NCBI GenBank assembly: GCA_947500415.1 | Contig: CANMRT010000001.1 | Span: 1,636,073 to 1,700,072, forward strand | DNA length: 64,000 nt | Source of the DNA: an uncultured Roseicyclus sp. | Lineage (GTDB): Bacteria; Pseudomonadota; Alphaproteobacteria; Rhodobacterales; Rhodobacteraceae | Reading direction: 5' to 3' | In this document: positions 8,262 to 18,300 of the stretch, in pieces | How positions within the stretch are numbered: the stretch's first letter is position 1 | Layout: every line of letters begins with the position of its first letter | Program-made: the position numbers and the translations under genes | Notes under the pieces: model-generated | What the model saw: only the letters and a program-made list of their open reading frames with translations | Databases searched by the model: none | Told to the model about the DNA's origin: nothing

Positions 8262-9389
8262 ATGCGCGCCGAGACGCAAGCCAACATCGAGAAAATCCGT
8301 AATTCCCTGACCCTTCTGGGCCAGCGGATGGATATCGAGACGGCGCCCCACCGGCTTGAGGAATTCAACGCCATGGTCGAGAATCCAAATCTCTGGAACG
8401 ATCCGGACAAAGCACAAAAACTGATGCGCGACCGGCAAATGCTGGTCGACAAGCTCAAGACCTATGAGACGATCAGACAAGGCGTGGATGACAACGCTGA
8501 ACTGATCGAACTGGGCGAGATGGAGGATGACCAGGAGGTTGTAGCAGAGGCTGAAGCGGCCTTGGCGTCGCTGGTTGATATGGCTGCGGCGAAGGAGCTT
8601 GAGGCGCTTCTGGATGGAGAGGCTGACAGCAACGATACGTTCCTTGAGATTAACTCAGGCGCGGGCGGCACGGAAAGCTGCGACTGGGCTTCGATGCTGG
8701 CGCGGATGTACACGCGGTGGGCCGAAAAACAGGGCTATGAAGTGGACCTGCAAAGCTTCAGTGCGGGCGAAGAGGCGGGCATCAAATCCGCCGTCTACAA
8801 GATTAGCGGCCCTAATGCTTACGGCTGGATGAAGTCGGAGTCGGGCGTGCATCGTCTGGTGCGGATTTCGCCTTTCGACAGCGCCGCAAAGCGCCACACA
8901 TCCTTCACCTCCGTGAAGGTCTATCCGGTCGTGGACGACAATATCGAGATTGAAGTGAATCCTTCCGACATCCGGATCGACACCTATCGTTCGTCCGGTG
9001 CGGGCGGGCAGCACGTCAACACGACCGACTCTGCCGTGCGGATCACACACAACCCAACTGGTATCGTCGTGACCTCTTCGGAAAAGTCGCAGCACCAGAA
9101 CCGGGACATCGCCATGAAGGCGCTGAAATCGCGGCTCTATCAGATGGAATTGGACAAGCGATCCGCGCTGGTCAACGAAGCCCATGAAAACGCCGGCGAT
9201 GCTGGTTGGGGCAATCAGATCCGGTCTTACGTTTTGCAGCCCTATCAGATGGTGAAAGATCTACGCACGGGGTTTGAGACCTCGGACACGCAAGGGGTCT
9301 TGGACGGCGATCTGGACGGTGTCATGGCCAGTGTTCTGGCCCATGGTGTGTCTGGCAAGGGCCGCGCTGAGGCGCAGGGCGAAGACTAA
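8262..9389 (+). CDS. prfB: Peptide chain release factor 2
   Basis: Reads UGA and UAA stop codons and releases the peptide on the ribosome. The 375-residue frame holds the anticodon-like tripeptide S203-P-F205 (RISPFDS), which marks RF2 rather than RF1 (PxT), and the catalytic G248-G-Q250 in SGAGGQHVNTT. The N-terminal coiled-coil domain is about residues 1-110. Unlike E. coli prfB there is no in-frame UGA near codon 26, so the gene is read without programmed frameshifting and lacks that autoregulation. The ATG follows an AAAGG about 15 bp upstream. The GGQ glutamine is normally methylated by PrmC, which is not in this window. Confidence 0.97.
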   Translation: MRAETQANIEKIRNSLTLLGQRMDIETAPHRLEEFNAMVENPNLWNDPDKAQKLMRDRQMLVDKLKTYETIRQGVDDNAELIELGEMEDDQEVVAEAEAALASLVDMAAAKELEALLDGEADSNDTFLEINSGAGGTESCDWASMLARMYTRWAEKQGYEVDLQSFSAGEEAGIKSAVYKISGPNAYGWMKSESGVHRLVRISPFDSAAKRHTSFTSVKVYPVVDDNIEIEVNPSDIRIDTYRSSGAGGQHVNTTDSAVRITHNPTGIVVTSSEKSQHQNRDIAMKALKSRLYQMELDKRSALVNEAHENAGDAGWGNQIRSYVLQPYQMVKDLRTGFETSDTQGVLDGDLDGVMASVLAHGVSGKGRAEAQGED

Positions 9390-9466
9390 CTGCTAGGCGC
9401 AGCTTTAGGTGGCGCGCTCAGCCCTTTTGCATTCTCATGGAACAACGATGGGTGGGAGGGCCTGAA

Positions 9467-10855
9467 ATGGCGGAGCTATGGAGGCTTGGCGCGGTTGCGC
9501 TGTCTGACGCGATCGCCGCGCGGGAGGTTTCCCCCGTTGATCTGATGCGATCAGTTTTGTCGCGGATTGATGCGGTCAATGGGTCGGTTAACGCGGTGAT
9601 CTCGCTCAAAGACCGCGAAGTGTTGATGGGCGAGGCGCGGCTGGCTGAGGCAATGGACCCAGTTGGTTGGCTGCACGGCATTCCCGTGGCGATCAAAGAC
9701 TTGGTTGCAGTCAAGGGGTTGCGCTCGACCAACGGGTCGCCCCTGTTCGCGGATTTTTGCCCTGAGGTGGATGACGGGCTGGCGCGGCGCTTGAAGGCGG
9801 CAGGTGCCATTGTGATCGGCAAGACCAACGTGCCGCAATTTGGACTGGGGTCGCATTCGACCAATCCCGTCTTTGGTGTCACGCGCAATCCGTTCGATCT
9901 GTCGCGCACGGCTGGTGGCTCCTCGGGTGGGGCAGCGGCGGCGCTGGCCACGGGCATGGTGCCGATTGCCGATGGCTCGGACATGATGGGCAGCTTGAGA
10001 AACCCCGCAGCGTGGTGCGATGTTTACGGATTTCGGCCCAGTGTGGGGCTCGTGCCAGGCGAGATTTCGGAGAAGGCCTTGTTGCATCGGCTCTCCACCC
10101 ATGGACCAATGGCGCGCTCCGTAGACGATCTTGAACGTTTTTTGGGCACCCTGTCGGATGGGGCCTACGAGCCGCAAGAAAGGTTGCTCGAAACACCTAA
10201 GGTTGGATGGCTCGGCGATTGGGGTGGGGCCTATCCCATGGAGGAGGAGTTGCTGGAGGCGAACCGGGCCAGCCTGGAACGGGTCGCGGGCGATCTGGGG
10301 TGGCAAGTCGAGGAGGTCTCGCCGCCGGTGTCGTCAGAGCTACTATGGGACAGCTGGACAACGTTACGGTCCTTTGCGGTGGCTATGGAATTGGGCGTGC
10401 ATTGGCGCAAACCGGAAGAGCGCACGAAGCTGAATGCACAGGCTTTGTGGGAAGTTGAGCGCGGGCTCGCGTTGACAGGTGATGCCGTGCAGCGCGCGTT
10501 GGAGCAGCGCCAGACCTGGCTTTCCGCGTTGGCGCAGACGTTCTCGCGCTTCGATGCGCTCGTGTTGTCATCAACGCAGTGCTGGCCTTTTCCGGCGGAG
10601 TGGGATTGGCCCAAGGACATCGCGGGGCAGGGGATGGACACCTATCACCGCTGGATGGAGGTTGTTGTTCCGGCAAGCCTCGCGGGGGTGCCAGCGCTAG
10701 CCTTGCCCGGTGGATTGGGCGCACACGGATTGCCCCATGGTTTGCAGCTCATCGGACCGCACGGAACGGATGCGAAGATACTGGCGATGGGGCGGCAATG
10801 GGAGGCCGCGATTGGCCCCCGCACAATCGTCACGCCTACGGTCTTGGCGGGATAG
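9467..10855 (+). CDS. Amidase-signature family hydrolase
   Basis: Amidase-signature enzyme, 462 residues from the ATG at 9467, which follows a GGGAGGG ribosome-binding site; an in-frame ATG at 9437 would add ten residues. The Ser-cisSer-Lys triad is visible: K77 in GIPVAIKDL, S152 in GGSSGGAA and the nucleophile S176 in GSDMMGSLRNPA. The usual motif there is GxDxGGS; the first glycine of the pair is a methionine here, so the oxyanion hole differs slightly. Such enzymes hydrolyse amides. GatA is unlikely, because gatC and gatB are absent and the motif differs. The substrate is unknown. It follows prfB on the same strand after about 77 bp. Confidence 0.88.
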   Translation: MAELWRLGAVALSDAIAAREVSPVDLMRSVLSRIDAVNGSVNAVISLKDREVLMGEARLAEAMDPVGWLHGIPVAIKDLVAVKGLRSTNGSPLFADFCPEVDDGLARRLKAAGAIVIGKTNVPQFGLGSHSTNPVFGVTRNPFDLSRTAGGSSGGAAAALATGMVPIADGSDMMGSLRNPAAWCDVYGFRPSVGLVPGEISEKALLHRLSTHGPMARSVDDLERFLGTLSDGAYEPQERLLETPKVGWLGDWGGAYPMEEELLEANRASLERVAGDLGWQVEEVSPPVSSELLWDSWTTLRSFAVAMELGVHWRKPEERTKLNAQALWEVERGLALTGDAVQRALEQRQTWLSALAQTFSRFDALVLSSTQCWPFPAEWDWPKDIAGQGMDTYHRWMEVVVPASLAGVPALALPGGLGAHGLPHGLQLIGPHGTDAKILAMGRQWEAAIGPRTIVTPTVLAG

Positions 10856-10897
10856 GGGCTAAAGGGGTAGGCTCGTGCCACACGGGAGGACTACGCC

Positions 10898-11698
10898 ATG
10901 TCCGACACAACAATTCATCCGGTTGGGGAAGGCGCGCCCGATATCCGAGATATGCGTATTGGCGATCTGGCCACGGCGCTTCGCAACGGTTGGGCGGACT
11001 TTCGAAATAAGCCAGCTTTCGGTCTGTTTTTCGCAGCGGTCTATGTGGTCGGAGGTTGGGCGATCTACCTGCTTCTGTTTCAGGCGCATCTTGAATGGTT
11101 GGCGATCCCGCTGACCTTCGGATTTCCGCTTATTGGACCGTTCCTCGCTGTCGGTCTTTACGAGGTGTCCCGTCGTTTGGAAGCGAAGGACAGCGATTGG
11201 TCGGCACGAGATATCTTCGCCGTCATCTGGCGTCAGCGGTTGCGGCAACTGCCATCCATGGCCTGGGTCATCATCATCTATTTCCTGTTCTGGTCATTCT
11301 TCGCGCACATGCTGTTTGCTCTCTTCCTTGGGCCATCGGCGTTGACCAACGTGACGAGTTCCTACGTCTACCTGCTGGAGCCTGAAGGGCTGAGCATGAT
11401 GTTGGCCGGGAGCGCTTTCGGCGCAGTCTTCGCCTTCGTCCTGTTCGCTTTGACGGTTGTGTCACTGCCATTGTTGCTGGACCGCGAGGTGGACTTTGTG
11501 ACGGCAATCATCACGTCCATCGCAGTGATCCGACAGAATCCGAAAGTCATGCTTGCTTGGGCCGCAACGATTTCGGGGCTCACATTTTTGGCGATGGTGC
11601 CGGGGCTGTTGGGATTGCTCTTCGTACTGCCGATCCTCGGTCATGCGTCTTGGCACATCTACCGTTTGGCGACGGTATCGAGCCCGGCGGCTCCATAG
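10898..11698 (+). CDS. DUF2189 membrane protein
   Basis: Inner-membrane protein of 266 residues with about six hydrophobic segments (near residues 42-62, 68-90, 120-142, 165-190, 205-215 and 225-250). The N-terminal part (IRDMRIGDLATALRNGW, then FPLIGPFLAVGLYEVSRR) matches what I know of the DUF2189 family, which is common in Rhodobacteraceae. No catalytic motif is visible and the family has no established function; a carrier or structural role is only a guess. The short N-terminus is cytoplasmic by charge. Its transcript ends at a hairpin shared with the convergent bactofilin operon. Confidence 0.8.
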   Translation: MSDTTIHPVGEGAPDIRDMRIGDLATALRNGWADFRNKPAFGLFFAAVYVVGGWAIYLLLFQAHLEWLAIPLTFGFPLIGPFLAVGLYEVSRRLEAKDSDWSARDIFAVIWRQRLRQLPSMAWVIIIYFLFWSFFAHMLFALFLGPSALTNVTSSYVYLLEPEGLSMMLAGSAFGAVFAFVLFALTVVSLPLLLDREVDFVTAIITSIAVIRQNPKVMLAWAATISGLTFLAMVPGLLGLLFVLPILGHASWHIYRLATVSSPAAP

Positions 11699-11702
11699 AA
11701 AA

Positions 11703-11723
11703 AGCCGGGCGCAGGTCCCGGCT
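11703..11723. terminator. Hairpin between DUF2189 and the bactofilin gene
   Basis: AGCCGGG and CCCGGCT form a 7-bp stem with a 7-nt loop, preceded by AAAA and followed by CTTC. It lies between convergent genes, so it may serve both. Confidence 0.65.
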
Positions 11724-11757
11724 CTTCAAAACTTCTGAGTAGTGCCGCTGAAGCCGC

Positions 11758-12378
11758 TTAGCTGTCGGACTTCGAAGACGGCTGTGGTGCCGGACCTGCC
11801 GCGGCGGGGCGGGGGATCGATGGCGCGGAAGGTGCTTCTGGCGCAGAGGGTGCGCTACTGCCGCCAGTGGTGATCGGTGTACGCGGAGCTGCATTATTGG
11901 CGCCAGTGGACAGCGGATCTTCTGCACGCTGAACCGAGCCTTCGAAATGCGCACCGGATTCGATGGCGATGGTCTTGTGGATGATGTCGCCTTCGACACG
12001 TGCGGTCGAGGTGAGGCGCACCTTCAAGCCACGAACACGGCCAACAACGCGGCCTGTCACGACGATGTCGTCGGCAACGATCTCACCCTCGATATTGGCG
12101 CTTTCGCCAACCGTAAGAAGGTGGGCGCGGATGTCGCCCTGCACGGTGCCTTCGACCTGGATGTCACCGGTCGTGCGCAGGTTGCCCACGATGGTCAGGT
12201 CCGTAGACAGCATCGACGGCTGCGGCTTGGTCTTGTTGCCCGAAGCTGCGGTTGCGGTAGTGGATTTGTTCATGGTGTCTCCAGAATTCGTGCCCGAGGT
12301 CGGGCTGTCACCGCTGGACCCGTCGGACGCGCCGCCCTGCTTGGGTCCGGGTTCGTTGATCTTGGATTTAGAAAACAT
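11758..12378 (-). CDS. Bactofilin (polymer-forming cytoskeletal protein)
   Basis: Bactofilin of 206 residues. The central beta-helix domain (about residues 58-150) starts at LSTDLTIVGNL and carries the periodic Gly/Val pattern (GDIQVEGTVQGDI, GEIVADDIVVTGRVVG). The flanks are disordered: a Ser/Gly/Thr-rich N-terminus of about 55 residues and a Pro/Ala/Ser-rich C-terminus of about 50. Bactofilins polymerise without nucleotide and place wall enzymes at the membrane. The start codon overlaps the end of the upstream M23 peptidase gene by 11 bp, so the two are probably translationally coupled. That pairing is known from other proteobacteria, where the bactofilin localises the peptidase. Confidence 0.92.
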   Translation of the reverse strand: MFSKSKINEPGPKQGGASDGSSGDSPTSGTNSGDTMNKSTTATAASGNKTKPQPSMLSTDLTIVGNLRTTGDIQVEGTVQGDIRAHLLTVGESANIEGEIVADDIVVTGRVVGRVRGLKVRLTSTARVEGDIIHKTIAIESGAHFEGSVQRAEDPLSTGANNAAPRTPITTGGSSAPSAPEAPSAPSIPRPAAAGPAPQPSSKSDS

Positions 12379-13705
12379 TGCGTCCTGCCCTTATGAACGT
12401 CATCGGATTAACGGGTGTCCCATTGCGATGCACTTCGTAGTGCAAATGCACGCCCGTGCTCCGACCGGTGGTTCCCATATCACCGATAAGTTCCCCGCGC
12501 GAGACCCTTTCCCCTTCGCTCACACGGATGCGGCTGAGGTGGGCGTAGCGCGTCATGAAACCGTTGTTGTGCCTAATTTCGACTGTAAGTCCGTAGCCAC
12601 TTTGACGGCCAGCGAATTCGACAACGCCCGCGCCACCGGCAACAATCGGCGTACCGCGTGAGCCCGCGAAATCGAGGCCGTTGTGCATCCGGCTGCCGCC
12701 GTTGATTGGATCGCGGCGCGGACCGAAGCCCGAAGTCTGGCGATAGCTGCCGTTCACGGGGTTGCCGAAGGGAAGCCGCTCGGCCGCGATGCGCCACAGG
12801 TTAATCTCATCCAATTCGCGCAGAAGGCGATTGGCACGGTTCGAAAGTGGGTCGGGCCCGCTGCCGGACGTTGAGATGATTGGCGTGAGCGGCCCACCCT
12901 GGCCGGAGTAGCCCTGGCGAACGCTTTCGATTAGATCATCGGTGGACAGGCCCGCAGCGCTAAACATCTCATCCAGCGGTTCCATGGAAACGGCAACGGC
13001 CTCTTCCAGCTGACGGAACACGCGGTTCTGGCGTTCTTCGGTGAGGGCAGCCTCAAAGTTGAGGCGGTTGATCTCATCCGCAGCGGCGGCCATCAGCGAA
13101 TGGCCTTCATCCCGTTCGCCTGCGGTCAGCGCAAGTGCTTCGTTCAGAAACGCGAGAGTTTGTTGAAGTTCCCACTCCCGCTCGGCTGCGGTCTGCACGG
13201 TGCCAGTATCGGCCTGAAGTTCGTTTTGCAGGGCAGCGGCTGCAACGCGCGCCTCGTCGCGTTCGTCGATCGTGCGGCGCAAGGTGGCTTGGATCACGTC
13301 AACGGCAGTCTCAAGCTCGCGCCGACGTTCTTCTGAGTCCAACAGGCGGGTCTGCATTTCCGAGACCTGATCCATCGCCAGCGCAAAACGGTCCTGCGCG
13401 GCAGAGGCAGCAGCAGCACGCGCGTCACGCTCATGCGCCATGGCATTAAGGCGTTCCTGGTACATCGCCTGCTCGCGCTGCTCCAAATCACGCACGTTGC
13501 CGGCTGCAATGGTGTCGATCAGAAAGATGGAAGTTACGATCACGGTCCAGCCGACGAAAACCGCCGACCCCATAATCATGCTGGCCTGGGTAACGGGGCG
13601 CAGGCGAATAAACCGCGTGCCTTCTTCCGATTTCAGGAAGAGCCGTTGCTCAGGCAAATGCCGTTCAAGCGTCGCATTCACGCGACTTAAAAGCCGAGAT
13701 GTCAC
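12368..13705 (-). CDS. Membrane-anchored M23 peptidoglycan endopeptidase
   Basis: Zinc metallopeptidase of the LytM/M23 type, 445 residues. A short cytoplasmic N-terminus precedes one membrane helix (about residues 42-63). A long coiled coil rich in Glu, Ala and Arg (about 72-240) follows, then a linker, then the catalytic domain (about 315-445). Ligand motifs are intact: H341 and D345 in HNGLDFAG and H420-L-H422 near the C-terminus, with YAHL between them. Full ligands suggest a working endopeptidase, not an EnvC-like activator. It is first in a two-gene operon with the bactofilin; the polymer may fix the enzyme at a defined place in the wall. The 203-bp region upstream (13706-13908) is AT-richer and should hold the promoter. 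Confidence 0.92.
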   Translation of the reverse strand: MTSRLLSRVNATLERHLPEQRLFLKSEEGTRFIRLRPVTQASMIMGSAVFVGWTVIVTSIFLIDTIAAGNVRDLEQREQAMYQERLNAMAHERDARAAAASAAQDRFALAMDQVSEMQTRLLDSEERRRELETAVDVIQATLRRTIDERDEARVAAAALQNELQADTGTVQTAAEREWELQQTLAFLNEALALTAGERDEGHSLMAAAADEINRLNFEAALTEERQNRVFRQLEEAVAVSMEPLDEMFSAAGLSTDDLIESVRQGYSGQGGPLTPIISTSGSGPDPLSNRANRLLRELDEINLWRIAAERLPFGNPVNGSYRQTSGFGPRRDPINGGSRMHNGLDFAGSRGTPIVAGGAGVVEFAGRQSGYGLTVEIRHNNGFMTRYAHLSRIRVSEGERVSRGELIGDMGTTGRSTGVHLHYEVHRNGTPVNPMTFIRAGRNVF

Positions 13706-13908
13706 TGTCCTTGCGCCTCGCTTCCCCTTGTGTTTTTCCGCGCCACCGTCTTGTCCCCAGTGGCGGCTGCGGCGTGCTTGGGGAATAAGCTACACCGCCT
13801 TGTGTGCCAACATAGTAATCTTAAACTCTGGAAAAGGCACCAAAAAAGCGCGCAAATCTGGCGGAAATCCGCCGATCGTTCCGCGTGATCTTATAGCAGA
13901 TCGCGGGG

Positions 13909-14724
13909 TTATCCCGCCAAAGGCCAGTAGAAGTCAGGCGGAATGCCCGCTTCGGCCCTTTTTTCTTCGTTAAACGGCGGCTTCAGGGAGCCGTGAAAAT
14001 AGCGCTGCACTAGAGTATGAAAGGCCTCTTTCGGGTCGGTGTCATGGCGGCCGCAGAGGAAATGGAACCATTTGGAGCCATAGGCGACATGGTGGACCTC
14101 TTCCGCGTAGATGACGTGCAGGGCGTCGACCGCCTGCCGTGCCGCCGGGTCATCCTTGGCCTTCTCGAACGTTGCAATCATCGACGGCGTCACATCCAGC
14201 CCGCGCGCCTCCAGCACCATCGGCACAACGGCCAACCGGCCCATCAAATCATCCGCCGTATCCTCTGCCGCGCGCCACATGCCCGCATGAGCGGGCAAGG
14301 CACCGTAGTGACTTCCCATCACTTCAAGACAGTCGGCCATCAAGTTGAAATGCTTGGATTCTTCATCGGCGGCTTTCACCCAATCGTCGAAGAATCCGAT
14401 TGGCAATCGGGTCTCGGAAAACCTGGCGATGATGTCCCAATGCAGGTCGACTGCATTCAACTCGATATGCGCCACGGCATGCAGGATCGCCATACGCCCC
14501 GCTGGCGTGCCGGGCTTGCGGCGCGGCACATTGCGAGGGTCTAGCAATTCCGGCGTTTCGGGTCGGGCAGGCTGATCGGGAGGCGAGGCTTTACCGATTT
14601 CTGGCACATCACCCGCTGCCCGCGCTGCTTGCCAATCGGCGGCGTAACGACGCGACAGAGCGGTTTTGCCGCGCGCATTAGCGGTGCGCAGGACCTCATC
14701 GGCCATTTCAGCGAGCGGTTTCAT
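13909..14724 (-). CDS. DUF455 ferritin-like protein
   Basis: Protein of 271 residues whose central part is a four-helix ferritin-like domain. Metal-ligand candidates appear in pairs typical of this fold: HAVAHIELNAVDLHWD near residues 87-102, DEESKHF near 125 and YAEEVHHVAYGSKWF near 208. That pattern suggests a di-iron centre. The family (DUF455) has no fixed biochemical role, though a resemblance to MiaE-like hydroxylases has been noted. The gene ends 40 bp before... bcp starts upstream on the same strand, so they probably form an operon with bcp upstream in position but separate start signals; a peroxiredoxin neighbour would fit an oxygen- or iron-linked task, which is inference. Confidence 0.8.
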   Translation of the reverse strand: MKPLAEMADEVLRTANARGKTALSRRYAADWQAARAAGDVPEIGKASPPDQPARPETPELLDPRNVPRRKPGTPAGRMAILHAVAHIELNAVDLHWDIIARFSETRLPIGFFDDWVKAADEESKHFNLMADCLEVMGSHYGALPAHAGMWRAAEDTADDLMGRLAVVPMVLEARGLDVTPSMIATFEKAKDDPAARQAVDALHVIYAEEVHHVAYGSKWFHFLCGRHDTDPKEAFHTLVQRYFHGSLKPPFNEEKRAEAGIPPDFYWPLAG

Positions 14725-14764
14725 GAAGCCTGTGTTCCCTTACTGGCAGAGCATGGCACCACGA

Positions 14765-15226
14765 TTACAGTTCTTGCGCCGATTCCAATACCGCCTCCGC
14801 ATGACCCGGCACTTTCACCTTGCGCCAGACCTGAGCCACTTTCCCGGTACCGTCGATCAGAAATGTCGCCCGCTCAATCCCCATGTATTTCTTGCCATAC
14901 ATGTTTTTCTCAACCCACACACCATATTGCTCGCACACATCACTTTCGGCATCCGAAACGAGCGCGACCCCAAGCTCATGCTTGGCGATGAACTTGTCAT
15001 GTTTGGCAGCGGTGTCTTTAGAGATACCGATCACTTGCGTGTTAGCCGCATCAAACGCCTTGCCCAAACCTGTGAAAGCAATTGCCTCCTTCGTGCAGCC
15101 GGGCGTGTCGTCCTTGGGATAGAAGTAAAGCACGACGTTTTTGGGCTGAAGCGACGATAGTGTCAGCGTCTCACCCCCATCGCGGGGCAGAGTGAAGTCC
15201 GGGGCTTTGTCTCCGATATCGGGCAT
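14765..15226 (-). CDS. bcp: Thioredoxin-dependent thiol peroxidase (Bcp/PrxQ)
   Basis: Peroxiredoxin that reduces hydrogen and alkyl peroxides with thioredoxin as electron donor. I start it at the ATG at 15226 (MPDIGDKAPDF), giving 153 residues, the normal Bcp length; the longer open frame would run into the divergent gene. The peroxidatic cysteine is C44 in PKDDTPGCTKEA. The E. coli-type resolving cysteine five residues later is absent (I49 in its place). The only other cysteine is C98 in SDVCEQYGVW, so this is either an atypical two-Cys or a one-Cys enzyme. Divergent from the AsmA-like gene (gap 95 bp), and 40 bp from the DUF455 gene on the same strand. Confidence 0.93.
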   Translation of the reverse strand: MPDIGDKAPDFTLPRDGGETLTLSSLQPKNVVLYFYPKDDTPGCTKEAIAFTGLGKAFDAANTQVIGISKDTAAKHDKFIAKHELGVALVSDAESDVCEQYGVWVEKNMYGKKYMGIERATFLIDGTGKVAQVWRKVKVPGHAEAVLESAQEL

Positions 15227-15321
15227 TTGAAGAATTTCCTTTGCAAGCGGAAGGCACTGGCGCCGTTCCGGTTTGCAAGCTAGGCGATTTGCGGAGAGAT
15301 TAAAGGGCACGATCACAACGG

Positions 15322-18300
15322 ATGGCAGAGCCGCTGAAGCGGATGGAGCAGACAGAGACCGATCCGAACAAGACACCAAGACCCCGGCGGCGGATCTGGA
15401 TCCGCGCGCTGGCTATTGTGCTGTTCATCCTGCTGGTCCCGGTGGCTGCGATCTGGGTCCGGCTTTACGCGGCGCCGATGGCTTTGCCTGCTGGGGTTCA
15501 AGACCGGATCGAGGCGCGGATCAACGATGCCATGGCAACGGGCGATGTCGCCATCGGTGAAATGGTTTTGGCACTGCCCCAAGGCGGCCGGGCGCCTGCC
15601 TTTGAGTTTCGCGATGTCTCGGTGACCACGCCCGAGGGCGAGGTTCGTGCCGCGTTCCCGGGTCTGCGCATCCGCGTGGCCCCCGGGCCGTTGGTCAGCG
15701 GGCAAATGCGTGTACGACGGATAGTTGTGTCAGACGCTGGTCTGAACATGCGCCGGGGCACCGATGGTCAACTGGATCTCGACTTCGGTGGCGAGGCAGA
15801 TACCGAAGCCGACACCGAAGCGCTGAGCCTGATTGATACCCTGTCGCGGCTGGACCAGATGTTTTCCGCCCCCGTCTTCTCGCAATTGCAGGAGGTGGTC
15901 GGCGAGGGGATGGAGGTGCGCCTATCTGATGAGCTAACAGGCCGGGACATGCGCCTGCATGATGCCGTGATGCGGCTCGACCGTCGTGGTGGGCAGCTCG
16001 CGCTTGAGGTTGGCGGACGTCTTGCAGGCAGTCGCGACGCGACGCTCGACATTTCCTTGACGCGCAATGCGCGGGAAGGAGAGACGGAAGTTTCCATGGT
16101 CTTCGACACCCTGGCTGCGCGCGATCTTGCAGCCAGCAGCCCGGCTTTGGCATGGCTCGACCTGATGCGCGCACCCATTGATGGGGAATTGACCGCTACG
16201 ATGGCCGACGACGGAACGCTTGGGGCCGTGGACGGCCAGCTACGGGTCGGGGCCGGGGTGCTGAACCTTCCGGGACAAGACGATCCCGTGTCCTTCAATG
16301 CGATGGCCGCAGGCTTGGCCTATGACCCCGACACGCGTCGCGCGGTACTCAGTGAAGTGATGCTGCGATCTGATCAATTGTCATTCGACGGTGCGGGCCA
16401 TGCGGATGTTGCGCCGGATGGCTCCCACTACACCGCGCAGTTTTCGCTCAGCGATATTTCCGCCGACCCTGAGGGCCTCTTTGAAGCTCCGTTGGCGATT
16501 GACGGCGCTGCGGTGGACCTAAGGCTTGCGCTTGGGGAGACAGTCGTCGCCGAAGTCGGCAACGCGGTGATTTATGACGCCGATCTGAGGGCCATGGTTA
16601 ATGGGACGCTGACTGCGGCGCCTGAGGGTTTGAGCCTTGCTTTGAACGCGCATCTGCCCAGTGCGGAGCTTTCAACAGTGATGGCCTACTGGCCAAGATC
16701 CGCGATCCCAAACACGCGTTGGTGGGTGCAGGAACGTGTGCTTGCGGGCCGGGTCGACGGCGTGGATTTTGCGTACCGCGGCGCGCCTGAAGCTGAAGAT
16801 CAAGTCGAACTGTCCTTAGACTTCGCTGAAGCAGATATTCTGGCGCTGCCTGCGGCCCCGCCAATCAGAGCAGCCTCAGGCTTTCTTAGCCTGCAAGACA
16901 CGCGCCTCGTTGTCGGATTGGACGGTGGCGGCGTCGGCGTTGATGGGCAAGGTAGTGCGGGCTTGGCGGGCTCTCACATGGTGATCGGCGACGTTTCCGT
17001 GCCCGGGCCATTGGCGGAATTCGATCTGTCGATTGCCGGTGAAGTGCCTGATATCATGCATGTATTGGCCGGGCCGCCCTTCGCGGTTTTGGAGGCCAGC
17101 GGCTACGCGCCTGAAGAGATCGGTTCTGGTCAGGTCAGTGCGCGCGCGCAGCTCGCGACGCATCTTGTAGAACGCGCGCCGGATGCGGGTTTTGACGGGT
17201 TGGAAATTGAAGTCGACGGCATCGTCACCAACTTTCGCGCAACAGAGCTTGTGCCCGATCGCACTCTTTTGGCGGAGCGTGTCACCCTGCGCATGAACCC
17301 GCAGGAGCTTGCTGTCGGCGGGCGCGCTTCGCTGGACGGTGTGCCAGTTAGTGGCCAATGGTCCGTGCAATTGGCCGCGGATGCCGACCCCGGTAGCCTT
17401 GTTCAGGCACGCGCGACTTTGGATCGGCAGGCACTGGCGACATTCGGGGTGGAATTGCCGGATTGGCTGATGTCGGGGCAAGGACCTGCAGATCTGTCGA
17501 TCTTTTTACGCGCCAATGGCCCGGCAACCATGCAAGTGCGCTCCGACCTTGACGGGATCGCTTTGGCTATCCCGCCGCTGGCTTGGCGTTTAAGCGAAGG
17601 CACACGGGGCCAGTTCAGTGCCGACATCAGGCTGGGGCAACAACCGGAGGTCCGCCAAATCGCGCTTCAGGGGGCGGGTATGACCCTTGAGGGAGCTGTT
17701 AGTTTCACGGCTGACGGCTGGCTTGACCGTTTCTCTGCGGGGCAATTTCGATTGGGCAACTGGCTCGACGTGCGGGGCGGGTTGATCGGGCGTAGAAATC
17801 AAGCCCCAGCAATTGAAATCTCAGGCGGCACGCTTGATTTCCGCACAATGCCGTCACTGGCCAGCACCGGCGGCTCGTCAGGCGGTACCATTGGTCCGCT
17901 CGACATCTCTCTGGACAGAATGCAAATCACGGCAGGCATAGCGCTGACAGGTCTGCGCGCGGATCTGAACGGGGCCACCATGAGCGGTGATTTCCGGGGA
18001 CAGGTCAATAATATCGTGGCGGTAAACGGACAGCTCGTTCCAAGCGCCAATGGCCCTTCGGTGCGCATGCAATCAGATGACGGCGGCGCGGTTCTTCGGG
18101 CGGCCAATATCATCACCAATATCCACGGCGGGCCGTTCGACCTGATCCTCGCCGCCCGGCCGGAATCGGGCCAGTATGACGGGCAACTGACCATCGACAG
18201 CCCGCGCCTGCGTGACGCGCCTGTCATGGCCGAGATCTTGAACCTTGTCTCAGTTGTGGGACTTCTGGAACAACTCGGCGGCACTGGCATCAACATGGGT

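Noticed and set aside
8232..8300. RF2 frameshift site
   Set aside because: The frame is continuous from ATG to stop; no in-frame UGA or slippery CTTTGA is present.
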